Shown piece after piece: positions 31,716 to 49,212 of a DNA stretch of 64,000 bases (position 1 is its first letter; every line of letters begins with the position of its first letter). The stretch lies in contig CAVNZM010000004.1 in NCBI GenBank assembly GCA_963693365.1, forward strand, positions 4,898,001 to 4,962,000, given 5' to 3'. A model generated the notes under the pieces. The model ran no database searches, was not told the origin of the DNA, and was given only the letters and a program-made list of their open reading frames with translations. The DNA is from Amoebidium appalachense. Taxonomy: Eukaryota; Ichthyosporea. The translations under genes were made by a program, and so were the position numbers.

Positions 31716-33052
31716 ATGGCTAAGTTTAACGTAGACATGTTCTACGCATTGGCAGCGGAGAATAGCTCCCTGCACACACAGGTACCACAGGTTCATACAC
31801 TAGACGTTAGACAGACCACAGCTTTCAGTTTTGCACTCAAACACGACTCGGAAATACCTAGGTGGCTTAGGACACTCCTAGCTAACACACCCACACTAGT
31901 GTTAGACACAAAGAAGGCCCCCACTGTGGCGGCCTCGTGCTTAATGATCAAACAGTGCATCGACCACAAAACAATGGCCGACTTATGCACCCTGATGGAG
32001 GAGCACCCGTACCGGGCCGAGCAGGCCCCCCAGGTGACGGCTCGTATATACGAGCAGCAGTACGACGAGGGGAGGGACGAGATGCCATGTGGTGTCCCGG
32101 ACACTCGGCCAGAAACGTCTGGCCGCACGGTTCATCCCCGACGACGAGGACGAGAACAGCACCGACGACGTGGACGGGGAGCTCGAGGCCTTCACACGGC
32201 CGGAAAACGAGCTCGAGTATACGGCCCGGCTCGTCGGCCGATACCTGAGGGCCGACCGGCGCCGTACCTTCCGGGCCCAGCTCAGAGAATGGAAGTATAC
32301 CTTATTTAGATATGTCCCCCGTAGAAGCTCGTGCATTCTTTGAGAGGGAATATCGGGTCTTTGAAGACCTTTGTGAGTTAGCTGGTGACGTGAGTGATAG
32401 GGAAAAATTCGAGTTTGCTCATAAGGCTCTCTCAGTAAACACAGACACTGCACGCATGTTTGGGGAGCATGATGATGTAGATGAGGTGGTGTTGCATGTT
32501 AAACGTCACTTGCTTGCCATGCACGAGGTGAAGTTCAATAAGAGAGATAAAAAGGAGGTGATGGAAGTAGACAAGAAAAAGAAGGGGAGTGGACAGAAGG
32601 GGGAAAAAGAGAAAAAAGAGGGTGAACAGCCAGATGCACTCACCATGTTGGTCAAGCAGGTTGCCGAGCTCTCCCAGGCCGTCTTTTCTGGCCGAGGGGG
32701 CTTCGGCTTCCGGGGTGGCCGTGGCGGCGACCGGGGTGGACACGGCGGTCGGGGCCGAGGTGGACGTGGAGGACAACAGCAGCAGTTCACCGAGAGGTTT
32801 GCCCCTTATCTTGCTCGTGGTGGTGGGCAGGGTAGAGGGAGGGGTGGAAATGGTGGTGAGAGAGGCCGAGGGGGGCAGGGGGGAAGGGGGGGCCGTGGTG
32901 CACACGGTGGGCCCCCCCAGCATGACCGGGCTCCCGGTTATGCTTTGCGCCAAGGTTTTGAAGTCCCCCCTGGCCCCTTCTTTGGTGCATGTTACTTTTG
33001 TGGCCGGCAAGGGCACTCTGCTGCATATTGCCGTAGTTACAAGAGCTATTGA
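31716..33052 (+). pseudogene. gag of the Ty3/gypsy element, two frameshifts
   Basis: ATG at 31716 (MAKFNVDMFYALAAENSS). The coding signal passes to a second frame near 32090 (acidic FIPDDEDENSTDDVDGELE) and to a third near 32312 (SPVEARAFFEREYRVFED). A Lys-rich stretch and a long Arg/Gly (RGG) region follow, then a CX2CX4HX4C zinc knuckle, CYFCGRQGHSAAYC, close to the TGA at 33050. Gag packages the element RNA; RGG and zinc knuckle bind nucleic acid. The ATG lies six bases after the target duplication of the nested element. Confidence 0.75.
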
Positions 33053-34483
33053 GTTCCGGGGGAGGGGGAAGCTGGGGTCACTGAGGGAGGGGGGGGGGAC
33101 AGTATCGGTCCCCCCCAGGTTGCAGAGAACCTTCACCCTCCCCCACCCCAGGTTAAGCTTCCCTTTGCCCCCTCACCGCCCCGATACGTGTGGGAGCCGG
33201 GCATCGTCGTGGGTCCTCAAGACAGCGTCGAGGTGGTATGGCATGAATGTTTGTGGGGTGACTCTACCAAAGGTATGAATGGTGTGAATGTTTTGTGGTT
33301 GGGGGAGGTTCCCCAGCCACAAGTGGATGGTCTCAGTGTTTCTTGTCCCAACCCGGTGTTTATTCTAACCACACCGGAGGGGGTTTCTGTGCCATTGTTT
33401 CCGGGAGGGGGGGGGACACACACGAGTAAAGGGGGAAGGGGGGGGAAGGCACAGACACGTAGAAACACACCACCACAACAACATACGACGGTTGCAGACA
33501 CACCTACACCCACACACACACCCACACATACACCAAACACACACACACCACCCACCCACACACCACACACACACACTCCACCACCACCCACATCACATAC
33601 ACACCCCACCCCACCCGTGCAGGCACCACAGGTAGGTACTACATATAGTATGTTGCACGTAGGTATCGAGGGTGTGAGTCTTCGTGGGCAGGGATTGGGT
33701 GTGAGTGATGATGTGTTGCTTGAATTGGAGGAGGATTTAGTTGGTTTTTGGCATTATATAGACGTATGGTTAGCTGATGGTAAGTTGAAGGCTGTTGCTT
33801 TGCTCGATGGAGGGGCGCAGGTTAATTGTGTGCATGCTTCGTTTATTCGTCGTTTTAATCAGGCCGGGGGGGAAATTCCTATTTTAGATGCTTCTAGCAC
33901 AGCCTTAGGTAGTGCTAATAATAGTAGCATGTCTGTGGAAGGTGTTTGTGTGTTGCCGTGTGAGATAGGTGGCCAGGCTATGCATATTGCTTGTTATGTG
34001 GTTAAGGATTTGGCTCAAAGTGTTTTGTTGGGAGCCCCATTTTTCCGTGGACATGTGAATGCTTTGTTTGAACGTACGAATGTTTTAGAATTGCAGTCCG
34101 GCGTTAAAATTAAAACCCATGATGGGCTCGACGGTTATCAGTCTGGTGCTAGAACGGTAGCTGAAGTGGTAATCGAGCCTTATCAGTGCCAAACGGTACG
34201 TGTCCGGGCCGGCAATCATGTTAGGATAGGGGATTTAGGGGTTTTTACTCCGAAAACCCCATTTCAGGAGGTGGCCCAATGGACCCTTAGTAGGGTATGG
34301 CCGGATAAGACAATAGAAATAGAATTAGTGAATCCGGGCATCGAGCCTATAGTGATTAGGTCAGGTGTTTCCGTCGGTAGTTTCACTAATGAGATTGGTA
34401 GTATAGAGGTCTCTCTTATTACCCAAAAGGAGGATGCCGGCTCGAAGGGTGACTCAGGCTGGAGGGGGAACAACTTTATTTAA
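33053..34483 (+). pseudogene. Protease region of the Ty3/gypsy pol
   Basis: In the same frame as the end of gag, directly after its TGA stop, and open to the TAA at 34481. The N-terminal half is Pro/Thr/His-rich and encoded partly by a CA-type repeat (33470-33610). An aspartic-protease core follows: VALLDGGAQVNCVHASF (active-site Asp, DGGA where most have DTGA or DSGA) and SVLLGAPFF. Protease matures Gag-Pol. The gag/pol stop could be read through in the original element. Confidence 0.65.
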
Positions 34484-35857
34484 CGTTAGCCACCAAAATG
34501 TCACCCGACACGATGGGGGGGGGGACCGGGACAGCACCGGTCCCACTCCCCCGACCCCCAAGAGGAAGGAGGGTCACCCCGGGTGTGAGAATGTGCAGGC
34601 AGGGGGGGAGGGTGTTGGTCTAACCCGTGGATCTGACGGGTTAACCAACACCGTGGGGGGCAGGGTGGCCACAGACCTGGCCCCGGGCCCCCACATACAT
34701 GCACTAACTCATCAGGAATTGCCCGGGGGCATGGGTGTGCCGGGGGGAGGGGGGGGTGCTAAGGGTGACCGCCTATATCCGGAGGTACCTCAACCTCACC
34801 CCGTGCAGCACCGATGTAATACAGGAGGTGAAATGTTAAGTGGCACTCCGGTGAATAAGGATGCATCCACTTGTGATGGGGGTAACCCGGAGTTAGTATT
34901 GCCGTTTGGTATGAAGGAGGGGGATTGGACGGTAGAACAGAAAAAATTGTTAGCTAAGGTTTTTGATAGGACTCGGTTTGCATTTCTGGCCGATGATAAC
35001 GAAGTAGGCTTCGTTAAAGGGTTTGAAATGCAGATCGACACAGGTGATAATAGGCCGGTAGTGATGCCTAGCTCTAGAATGAAGCAGTATAAATTGTCGG
35101 ATGCGCTAATTATAGTGAGTGATATGTTAAAAAAGGGTCATGTGGAGCTAGTAGTTCGAGTCCGTGGAGAAGTCCGGTGCTATTGGTTAAGAAGCCCGAC
35201 GGGTCTTGGCGTCTAGTGAACGATTACAGGGCTCTGAATCGGATCACTAAGGCAGACCAATGGCCTCTCCCTAACATAGACGAGCAGCTTTCACAGCTGC
35301 ACGGCTATACTCACTTTGCTAAACTTGATTTAAAAGCAGCTTTTTGGCAGATAAGGTTGGAGGAGAGCAGCAAGGAGAAGACTGCCTTTGCACTGGGTGA
35401 CCAGCTGTTCCAGTACAAGGTGGTGCCGATGGGTTTGCTCTCCTCTCCAGCTATGTTGTGCCGGGTAATGTATAAAATTCTCCACCCTCATTTGGATGTA
35501 TGCCACCCTTATTTGGATGATGTTTTAATTAAAGGTAGGTCATTTGAGGAGCTAGTTAATAATTGTGAAAAAGTATTTTTAGCTTTGGGTGAGTCTGGTC
35601 TTCGTATTAGCGGTAGCAAGACTGTGATTGGTGTGCCGGAGGTTAAGTTTTTAGGTCATATTGTGTCTAGTAATGGTCTTTCCCCTGATCCGGAGAAAAT
35701 CCGGGCCATAGTTGAGTGGCCCCGTCCTCAGACTGTCACTCAACTAAGGCAATTTTTAGGTTTAACTAATTATCTTCGTCGTTATATTAAGGATTATAGT
35801 ATGCTTGCTTTGCCGTTAACTAGTCAGACGGGGGGGGGGAGAAGAAGAATAGAATAG
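34434..35857 (+). pseudogene. Reverse transcriptase of the Ty3/gypsy pol, frameshifted
   Basis: A frame from 34434 carries a Gly/Pro-rich linker and the start of RT (FEMQIDTGDNRPVVMPSSRM), then breaks near 35150. The domain continues in another frame with LLVKKPDGSWRLVNDYRALN, FAKLDLKAAFWQIRLEES, VVPMGLLSSPAMLCRVM and the catalytic YLDD box in CHPYLDDVLI, then FLGHIVS and LRQFLGLTNYLRRYI. The frame is lost in a G run at 35830. RT copies the element RNA into DNA. Confidence 0.8.
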
Positions 35858-36546
35858 ATTGGAATGTTGATGCTGTTTCTGCTTTCGAAAAGCTGAAGTT
35901 AGCTTTGCAGTCTTCGAGTATGCTTGTTCATCCTGATTTTTCGGCCGGGGGGGGGATGTTTAAAGTTCGGTGTGATGCAAGTAAGGTTGCTGAGGGGGCC
36001 GTGTTATATCAAGTGCAGGAGGGGCAGGATAGAGTGATTGCTTATGTTAGTCGTTCATTTAGTAAAAGTGAACGTAGATATAGCAATCCGGAGAGAGAGT
36101 CCCATGCTATCTTTTGGGCAGTCTCACAGGCATGGAGGTATATACTCGCAGGCAGGACGTTTGAGGTCTACACCGACCACAAGCCCTGCCTAGCCATGGC
36201 CGGCACCACTCGTCTGGTCAACGAGAGGATGCAGAATGTAAGTGGGCCGCGGCTCTCGGTGAGTTCTCCTATAAATTGTTTTATGCCAAGGGTGAAACAA
36301 TGGTTGACTGTGGTTGACTGTGATGCTCTCTCTCGTGCTGCTTATATTTTGTTTGAAGAAGAGAAGGAGGGGGAGGGGGGGCTAGTGAGAGACGGGGGGG
36401 GGAGGGGGGGAAGGGGGGGAGAGTGAGCAGAAAGGAATAGATGCTGTGTCTGTGGATGTGTCTTCTTGGGTTCCGGGGTTGCTTGCTTATAAGTGTAGGA
36501 GAGGGGGGGGGTGTCGTGGCAACAAACAGAGTGTATACAAACTACT
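35858..36546 (+). pseudogene. RNase H domain of the Ty3/gypsy pol
   Basis: Coding resumes in a third frame after the G run: FKVRCDASKVAEGAVLYQ (catalytic Asp), YSNPERESHAIFWAV (Glu), FEVYTDHKPC (Asp) and the terminal DALSR. A further frame change at the G runs near 36400 leads to IDAVSVDVSSWVPGLLAYKC and a stop at about 36546. Integrase should follow but is absent. Confidence 0.7.
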
Positions 36547-37593
36547 CTAACTAACTGCACGCTTAAAGGGGCCTGAAACCGTGTATACGTATAAACTTTT
36601 CTTTGAGTTGGGTGGGAAGCGAGTTTTACGTGTTCTTAGAAGAACTTCCAAAAGCCCGCGACCCCGCGAGACACTTCACAGACACGCGGCCCACTGGCCA
36701 GACAAATACCACAGTGACATTCAGCCAATCACAACACTTCCTCCCCCACAGACTACACGCACTCCACACCATTGGCTACCGCCACATCAGACACCCCTAC
36801 AGCACTACAACACGTACACACGTTTACTCACAATACATATAAGCATACACACACGCGAGCAGGCAACATGGGTCTCGCCAAGCACACAGCAAGAAGCAAT
36901 ACAACATTTAACATGGAGAGTACGCAGAGGCATGGTGCATGCACGCGCGCACCTTTAACAATCAGCCGCCGCCGCATCAGGTTCTCCCCATACTACTGAT
37001 TAATCTCCGCATACCCCACTTAGACCCCGGCATCACTATGCAAGAAAACCCCCGAAAGTCACTCACCAAAACACGAAATATAGAAGCAAACTAATACGAA
37101 TCAGCTCAGCACATGACAGGGGGGGAGGTATTTGTCAGTAGTAGGCTATAGCTACATGCAGGCAACTAAATCAGACGGATACAAAGAGCATGCGAAGGTT
37201 TCTCGAATCGTTCTCACCGTTTCCCAAAATCGAGACCGTCACGGAGCCTGCCAGACGGCTCACAAACGTGGCATATCATGTACCGTAAAAAAACACGTAC
37301 GCGTGCGAATGGTGCGATGCAGTCCGCTAGCATCTTAGTGGCGCCCGTGACTCGATCGAGCATGTGCGCGCAATCAAGCTGTACACAAGATGCACCCGCC
37401 ACGTCGGACACGTGTTCTCGGCTCCGATATCATGCGTACCCACGGACGTCGACAAGGTAGTGTGCACGCTGTGGCACACGCACGCACGCACACATAAAAA
37501 CACAGCGACACCTTCACACGCACATACGCACACACGCACACACAAACGCACACAGGCGCGCGCGTGCATGCACAAACACAATTCAAGAATATA
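36547..37593. other. Unique sequence, no recognised gene
   Basis: CA-rich but mostly non-repetitive. Open frames on the plus strand at 36581-36999 are His/Thr-rich and match nothing I know. 37470-37570 is a CA/GC-rich patch. Nothing else seen. Confidence 0.55.
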
Positions 37594-39541
<1,948 letters not shown>

Positions 39542-39594
39542 CATATCATTCACACCAGGTTGTGAAAATAGGCGGTTTATGGCAAAGGAATTGT

Positions 39595-39725
39595 CCCTGA
39601 AGAGAGAGAGCCCCGGGGGAGGGGGGGGGGGGGGGGGGGAGGGGGGGGGGAGAGGGGGGGGGGGGGGAGAAAGAGAGAGAGAGAGAGAGAGAGAGTCTCA
39701 GAGAGACCAGAAACAGAGGGAGGGT

Positions 39726-39792
<67 letters not shown>

Positions 39793-39806
39793 TGAGGGAG
39801 GGTGGG

Positions 39807-39837
<31 letters not shown>

Positions 39838-39949
39838 AATGAGAGAGAGGGAAAGAGGGAGTGTGTGTGCGTGTGTGTGTGTTTGTGTGTGTGGAGGACT
39901 CGGAGAGAGAAAGGTTGGAGGGGGGGGGGACTCCTCGGAAGGAGAAGAA

Positions 39950-39987
<38 letters not shown>

Positions 39988-40024
39988 GAGAGTCTCAGAG
40001 AGACCAGAGACAGAGGGAGGGTGA

Positions 40025-40104
<80 letters not shown>

Positions 40105-40162
40105 CGGGGGGGGGAGGGGAAGAGACTCTCGGAGAGAGAGAGGGAGAGAGGAGAGAGAGGGG

Positions 40163-40257
<95 letters not shown>

Positions 40258-40272
40258 AGGGAGGGAGGGAGG

Positions 40273-40337
<65 letters not shown>

Positions 40338-40492
40338 GGAGGGAGGGAGGGAGGGAGAGAGAGAGAGAGAGAAGAGAGAATGAGAGAGAGGGAAAGAGTG
40401 AGTGTGTGTGCGTGTGCGTGTGTTTGTGTGTGTGTAGGACTCGGAGAGAGAAAGGTCGGAGGGGGGGAGGGGACTCCTCGGAAGGAGAAGAA

Positions 40493-40532
<40 letters not shown>

Positions 40533-40595
40533 GGGGAGAAGGGGGAGGTGGATCGGCAGTAGGAAGAAGAGGGAGAGGTGTGTATGTGTGCATGC
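39595..40595. repeat. GA-rich array with higher-order duplication
   Basis: (GA)n, (GGGA)n and G runs with a (TA)n insert at 40275-40306. Longer words repeat: GTCTCAGAGAGACCAGARAC (about 39693 and 39989) and GGACTCCTCGGAAGGAGAAG (about 39928 and 40470), showing segmental duplication of a composite unit. Confidence 0.85.
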
Positions 40596-40599
40596 ACCC

Positions 40600-40930
40600 G
40601 CTAGTGAGCGAATGTGTCGAGATGCCAGGTGGGCCTGGCTCAGTGAGGGCGTTGAGGTGAGGTGATGGATGTGTGTGAGTGTGTGTGTGTGTGTGTGCGT
40701 GTGTGTGTGGGGGGGGGGGGGGGGGGGGGTTTGACTGCGGCATGCTGTCAGTACATCGCTTTAAGCACAAAATCACAACTGGTGAATGTACATAGAACTA
40801 GTACTAACACTGGTGAATCAATGATATCATTGAAAGCCCTTATTAAGTCTGGATGACACCAACTGTTACAAAGTACGCAACATAGAGGGGTGGGATGGGG
40901 GTTGAGGAGGCACCTTTTTTTTTTTTTTTT

Positions 40931-40961
<31 letters not shown>

Positions 40962-41262
40962 GGTCGGGGCTGGGGCTCAAGGGTCGCGCTACATGATTGT
41001 TAATTTGGTGAATGTGTCCCGAGGTGGGGGTGGGGGGAGGGGGGGGGGGGGGGGGGGGGGGCGGGGAGGGGGGTTTGCTAAACTGGGAGTGGGATGAGGT
41101 GGAAAGAGACGAGGTGGACGAGATTGAGAAAAGAGATAAATAAGCGAGAAGAGCGCAGGGGAAGGGAGGAAGGGTAGGGGGAGGGAAGGAGGAGGGGACG
41201 AGGGGAGGAGGCCGAGGCCTGTTGCGGGGGCCGTTTTTTTTTTTTTTTTTTTTTTTTTTCTT

Positions 41263-41304
<42 letters not shown>

Positions 41305-41790
41305 CTTGGGTCTGATCCAGAGGAAAGACGACATCAACTCGCCAAACATTTGTATATCATCACACAGAAATTCGGAACTTCAGGCCCAAAAACAGCGAAC
41401 CTGGTTTTTCGCTCTTAAATCATGCAGATCACCAACATTATCATATTATATATGACAAAGACTACCCCCGCCTGAATTTACACACTCTCTCTCTTACGAA
41501 CACCATCCAGAGTTTATAGGGCCAATATAAAATGGCATCTCACCGGGTGACTGTGTGTGCAAAATGAAAAGCTAAATGTGGGTCTCTGTGCAGTGTGTAC
41601 GTGTGACTGATCCTTGTGTGCAGGCTGTGCTACACTGTGCGGGTCATTGGTCCGGTATGTGTGCCACCAGGACGAGAAATTATTGACTGCAAACTTTATT
41701 CGGTGCAGGCGAATAAACCGTCAATTTTTACCCAGACGTACACAAGAGCGATCTGAGCAGCGATCTGAGCTCTGGCCCGGGCTAGCATTC
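40600..41790. other. T-run/G-run composites and unique sequence, no gene
   Basis: Two blocks of about 20 T followed directly by 20-40 G (40917 and 41234). The 40917-41680 sequence matches 46322-47070 in a colinear way (see findings). A TTTATT at 41695-41700, read on the minus strand, could be the poly(A) signal of MFS2. Confidence 0.6.
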
Positions 41791-42031
41791 ATCTAAATAT
41801 CGAACTCAATGTTTAAGTCCTTTGATGATGTTACAAATCATGTGACACAAGAGAGTAACTGTCCAATGTTCAAGCTAAATATTGCATTAGAATCTAAGTT
41901 CTAAGACTTCCTTGTGTTGGGGCATCTAATATTCTATTTGTCATGCACGATTTGTCACTAGTCGAAAGTTTACAACTATAAAACACCTGTCACAACATAC
42001 GGCATGCGCAAATCATTATCGATGTACTAGG

Positions 42032-43775
42032 CTATGCAGCAGGTGGGAGCGTCCGTTCGGTCGTTTTTTCTTCTTGTCCCAGTGTCTTTACCTTTGGTGC
42101 TGCACTTCCATCGCTGGCATCGGCTTCATCTCCTGCCACAGAAACTATAGCCAACAGAGTGAACAATCCCAAAAGTCGAACAGTCCCTTCAACGAGAAAA
42201 AGGCCCTGAAAAGCCAATGTGACGAGAACAACACTGCCCACATATGTTGCGCCGTAGGCTGGGGAGAAACAGCATGTTCTGAACGCCAAACCACTTGGCA
42301 AGTTGGTCCGAGGGAACATGGTCCATAATTAGTGAGTTCATGAGCGGGTATGTACCCACCCGGCCACCTACCCGCACCAACTGAAGCACGCAGAAGAAGT
42401 AGGGATAACTTCTCCAAAACGAGGTAGAGTTTGTACCCATGCACAGTACGGCAAGAATGCTGGTTGCTCTGAGCAACAGCATGGCCTGCAGGCGACTAAT
42501 GTACCTGGAGAGAATGCTTCCGAGAAGTACAACAACAGCACAAAACAGAGTTTGGAGAAAAATTTCGACGTTGTGAGTTATCGGCGACATGTTAAGCTCC
42601 GTCGCCATAAAGATACCATCATACTTACTGGCGATACCCGCCCCGGACAGGTCGAAGAAGTCTGCGAGTATGAGCATGTGCGGGATGTACTTAAAAGAAA
42701 CGCTTGGAAGACGGCGTTTGAAGGACTTGCTACGAGCTGCGTCCTCCCTAGGTCCTGCAAGCATTGCTGTGTGTGGTTTTTGCGCAACCTTAGGCTTAGT
42801 GTCATCACCAAAAAGAAATTTGGTTGGGACGTGGAGCACTGTGGATGCTCGGATCAAGTTTCGGCCGGCACGAGTATCCACTGCACCTTGCAAACTTGCG
42901 GGTTCGTCGGCAATAACGGCGCTGGGAATACACGAAAGCTCATAATCACTCAGATTTACAGTGCCATTGGCTTTCGTTTTGTCGGTTTTGTCGGGTTTGC
43001 CCTTTGGGTTGCTGCCGCTGCTGTCGATTCTATCGCGAGACTTGGGAACAGTGGTCTTCTTGCGGCGCCAATCGCAATTGCCCTGGTGCACGTCTCTGAA
43101 AAACGGAAGGGGCACCATGGAGAAGACGAACACACACATGCCAACGAAGTACACTTGACGCATTTGCGACATGGGCCACGTGTTGCCCAAATAGGAAAAA
43201 AGGATAATGTTCAGCACAGGCCCAATGGCCCCTGCCAGCAGGTTGGCGATTTGCCTCGTGGCCTCGTAACTGGAGCGTTTGCCCTTTGGAACGGAATCTG
43301 TGTACAGTGCAATGATGGGCGGCTGCGAGGCACCAATGTAAGCCTCCTGCATGCATATTCCAGCCGCGAGAAGGGCGTAAGTTTCTTTCCATGCCGTCGC
43401 TCCGAATGGTTGAAAGAGTGCTGCCACTTGCAGCATGGCGCCGAGAACACCGAGGAAGCAAGAGCATCGGAGGACAATGGCACGGCCAAACCGGTCAGCC
43501 AGGTACCCAGAAGGAAAGGACACCAGAAAGCGGGCGATGCCTTGAGCTAATGAAACATAGCCAATGTGTTTTGCTGAGTGGGTGAGTGCACCGATGAATG
43601 GGGACTGTATGGTGCTGGCTGTCATGCCAACGGCGATGCCTGAAAGGAAAGTTAACAAGACTGCAAGAACGACATTTCGGTGGATATGTTGAAAGGACAA
43701 AAAATAGCGGACAGAAAACCAAGCCTGCGTACATGCAGCAGGGATGTATGTCCCTAAAATCTTCTCTGGCTTCAT
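42032..43775 (-). pseudogene. MFS transporter paralogue (MFS2) with a frameshift in the last transmembrane part
   Basis: Inverted copy of MFS1: the same start context (CGCTGCAAG then ATG at 43775), motif-A loop GYLADRFGRAIVLR, the long central loop, DFFDLSGAGIASKYDG and PLMNSLIMDHVPSDQLAKWF. One extra base at about 42255, after the codons for QNMLF, throws the reading frame so that it ends at 42189 (528 aa). The expected C-terminus (GSVVLVTLAFQGLFL and the hydrophilic tail) continues in the next frame to a stop at 42032. The rest of the gene is undamaged, so this is either a recent pseudogene or a single base error. Substrate unknown. Confidence 0.85.
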
Positions 43776-44030
43776 CTTGCAGCGATTTTAATCTTCTGTC
43801 TGAAACATGTGCTGTGGTAGGCTCAAATGAATGCGTTCGCGCGGCTACAAAAACGACCCCGGAAAGGCCGAGGTTTCCTTTTATGTAACCACCTCATGAA
43901 TTGCCATCTCTCCCCCTATACTATGTAGAGCATCGATTGTTGACCCCTGGGACGTATTTTCGAGGGCTGCAGCCTGCAATCTATATTTTAACAGATTTAG
44001 CTCCATCACTGCCTTTAAGTTTGATTATAT
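43776..44030 (-). promoter_or_regulatory. Upstream region of MFS2, shared with MFS1
   Basis: Blocks conserved with 12150-12429: AAGGCAGTGATG (44004-44015 inverted, 12157), AGTATAGGGGGA (about 43911-43922 inverted, 12246), CACAGCACAT just before the leader. The duplication therefore included about 250-280 bp of promoter. Confidence 0.6.
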
Positions 44031-45180
44031 CTAGCTGTTTGGTTTTTTTTTTTTGAAATATAAATAAAATTGCGTATTATGTAACTTTTTATGTTGGAAA
44101 ATACTTCAGTTTGTGCGTGCGGTACTATTATATTGCTCCACAAGATTCTGACAAGAATGAGATGATCATCATTTTTGGAAATTTGGCCGGCGGCCCAAAG
44201 CAAACTTTTGGGACCAATCGGGGCTCCGCGAGGATCTAGATCTGACCACGAAAAGCCTTCCGAAGAAAAGCACGAAACCGAGTGTATTTTATTTGTTTTT
44301 ACGCACGTATAGTTCCATCTGTGTGCATAAATGAAACAGATTTAAGTGGAGAAATAGTTTCATTCACATTAAACAAACACTAAATACTAATAGTTGTTAA
44401 TCGACGTCGATGCGGAAAGAAGCTCGTTCCGCTCCCTGCATTGATCACATTCCTCGGCAACTGTTATCAGTGGAGGAATTTTCCGGTGCATTCGATGCAA
44501 AACACTGTTGCGGCTGGAGCTCGAGTATCCGGTTCATCATCAATATTATTTGCCCGTAAACAGTTGATGCGTGATGCATATATTTCTATCAGATAATTCA
44601 AATGCATAATAAATTTTAAACTGCGTGCAGAGGCATGGTCTTTCTTGACCAGAACCTGCCCTACACCGTTTTCCACGGTGGGGAACTCCCCGAATTTCAT
44701 TGGTTTGTATCAGAAAAATGAAAGCAGATCCGTGATCACTGATCAGATCTGAACAGATCCGGATCACAACAAAAACTTCTCGAAAGTGTGTGTGCTTCCA
44801 ATCGCAAGCCGGCTGAGACGGGTACAAAAGGTAGGTTGAAGTGACCGTTGAGAATACGTTTCTTGGATACGCCGACGCTCTCAGACTTCCAGACGGTCCT
44901 CTACAGTTTTATGACGACCCATGAACAAATGACAGTACCGCATGCAGTACTACTACAGCAAGGGGCCCCTTCCTCAGTTTTGGCGTTGTTCTTTTGTTCG
45001 CGCGTGCCGCGTGCAGTATTCAGCCCGACGGGAATTGTTCTCAAGTTGAATAATAAGCACATCCATGCGCATGCATACCATATACACATTCTCACCCCCT
45101 TCAGTCATGCATGCCTGCGGAACTCAAGGCGGTGTGCGCGCTGTGGCACAAACAACTGTGCGCAAATGCACACATACTGA
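44031..45180. other. Unique AT-rich sequence, no recognised gene
   Basis: Open frames are short and match nothing. No repeats except the start of the CA array at 45184. Confidence 0.5.
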
Positions 45181-45182
45181 CC

Positions 45183-45334
<152 letters not shown>

Positions 45335-45776
45335 CACACACAGATACACACCCACACCCACCCACACGCACACGCACACACGCACACAGGTGTTGTACAC
45401 ACCCACGCGCGGTACCGCAGACGCACACACGCACGCAAGCCTCGGTCACACATGCCCAAGCATTTGGCAAGCATTCAACCGCACACACGCACACGCAAAT
45501 GCACACGGACACACAACACGCAAGCATGCCCACGCACGCATACGCACAGGAAAGCCTTGGCACACATGCCCCACCCAATTCAACAAGCACCAATGCACAC
45601 ACAGCAGCTTGCACGCACGCATGCACGTACACACACGAACATGTACACGCACACACAACCCCCCCATGCACACACGCATACGCACACACACACATGGCGT
45701 GACATGCACACGCACACATACACACAATCATGAGTCTGTTCACACGCAAGCAGGCACACACGCTCAGTGAGCGCAC

Positions 45777-47210
<1,434 letters not shown>

Positions 47211-47219
47211 CTCCCCCCC

Positions 47220-48130
<911 letters not shown>

Positions 48131-48900
48131 TGTGTTGCCAGAATATACAACAATAGTGCACGAGTTGACATATGCATTTCGCACGCACGTGCACAGCACG
48201 ATTCTTCATTAGTTGCACATCTTTGGTTTACACAGGTTGCACGAGCACATAGCATACATAGTTAGGTACGATCGTTTATTTGTGCTTTATCTCCCTTTAT
48301 TTCATAAGCATGTCCGGCATGCTCTTGTTTGCCCTCTGTTATTCATTAGGCACGTGTGGTATTCATAGTTTGTTTAGCTATTGGCGATAGCGAGAGGAAA
48401 GCACGCATCCGACGATTGTTGTGCATGCTTTTCATGTTTTCTGTGTAGTCGGGTGTTTGTTTTGTCTGCGATTGGACCGTATGAGGGGAATGCAGTTTGA
48501 TTTCCGTTCATGTACGTGTCGTTATATGATTGGTCAGATTTATAGTATTCATAGTATTTACCAATCAGATGCGCAAATACCTTTGGATAGATCTGTATTC
48601 ATGGAATCTGCCTGCGGCAGATAAATAGGTGAGAATCGAGCATAATAAATTAGACGTAGATTGACAGAACATGCAACTGTGTTTCTACCTCTCCACACTA
48701 CCCTCTCTGTTAGTGCTGTGGCATCGTGCATTGCCCAGCACCACTCTGCACGTGTTTATGTCTGTTAGTTTAGTGGCCTGATCACCCACGTATACTCTCA
48801 TTCATATGCATGTGTGCCCAGGTACGTGTTAGTTGTAGTGTGTGCACTCTGCTAGTCAGGCGAGAATAGTTGGGGCTTTTGCCGTAAGTCAGCACTTTTC
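48131..48900. other. Unique sequence, no recognised gene
   Basis: CCAAT or ATTGG boxes at about 48472, 48531 and 48560. No reliable open frame. Could be a promoter region for an unseen gene. Confidence 0.45.
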
Positions 48901-48904
48901 TTGC

Positions 48905-49212
<308 letters not shown>

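Larger units (their letters stand above)
31711..36546 (+). mobile_element. Decayed Ty3/gypsy-type retrotransposon, 3' truncated
   Basis: Order gag (zinc knuckle), protease, reverse transcriptase, RNase H is that of a Ty3/gypsy element. The open frame shifts several times and the sequence ends after RNase H. I find no integrase and no 3' LTR. Its 5' end was displaced 4.4 kb to the left by the nested LTR element. Confidence 0.85.

Noticed and set aside
36581-36999. His/Thr-rich plus-strand frames after the Ty3/gypsy remnant, as a possible integrase
   Set aside because: No HHCC zinc finger or D-D-E core; composition reflects CA-rich DNA.
42552-43550. 332-codon plus-strand frame
   Set aside because: It is the antisense of the MFS2 gene, which has a clear family match on the minus strand.
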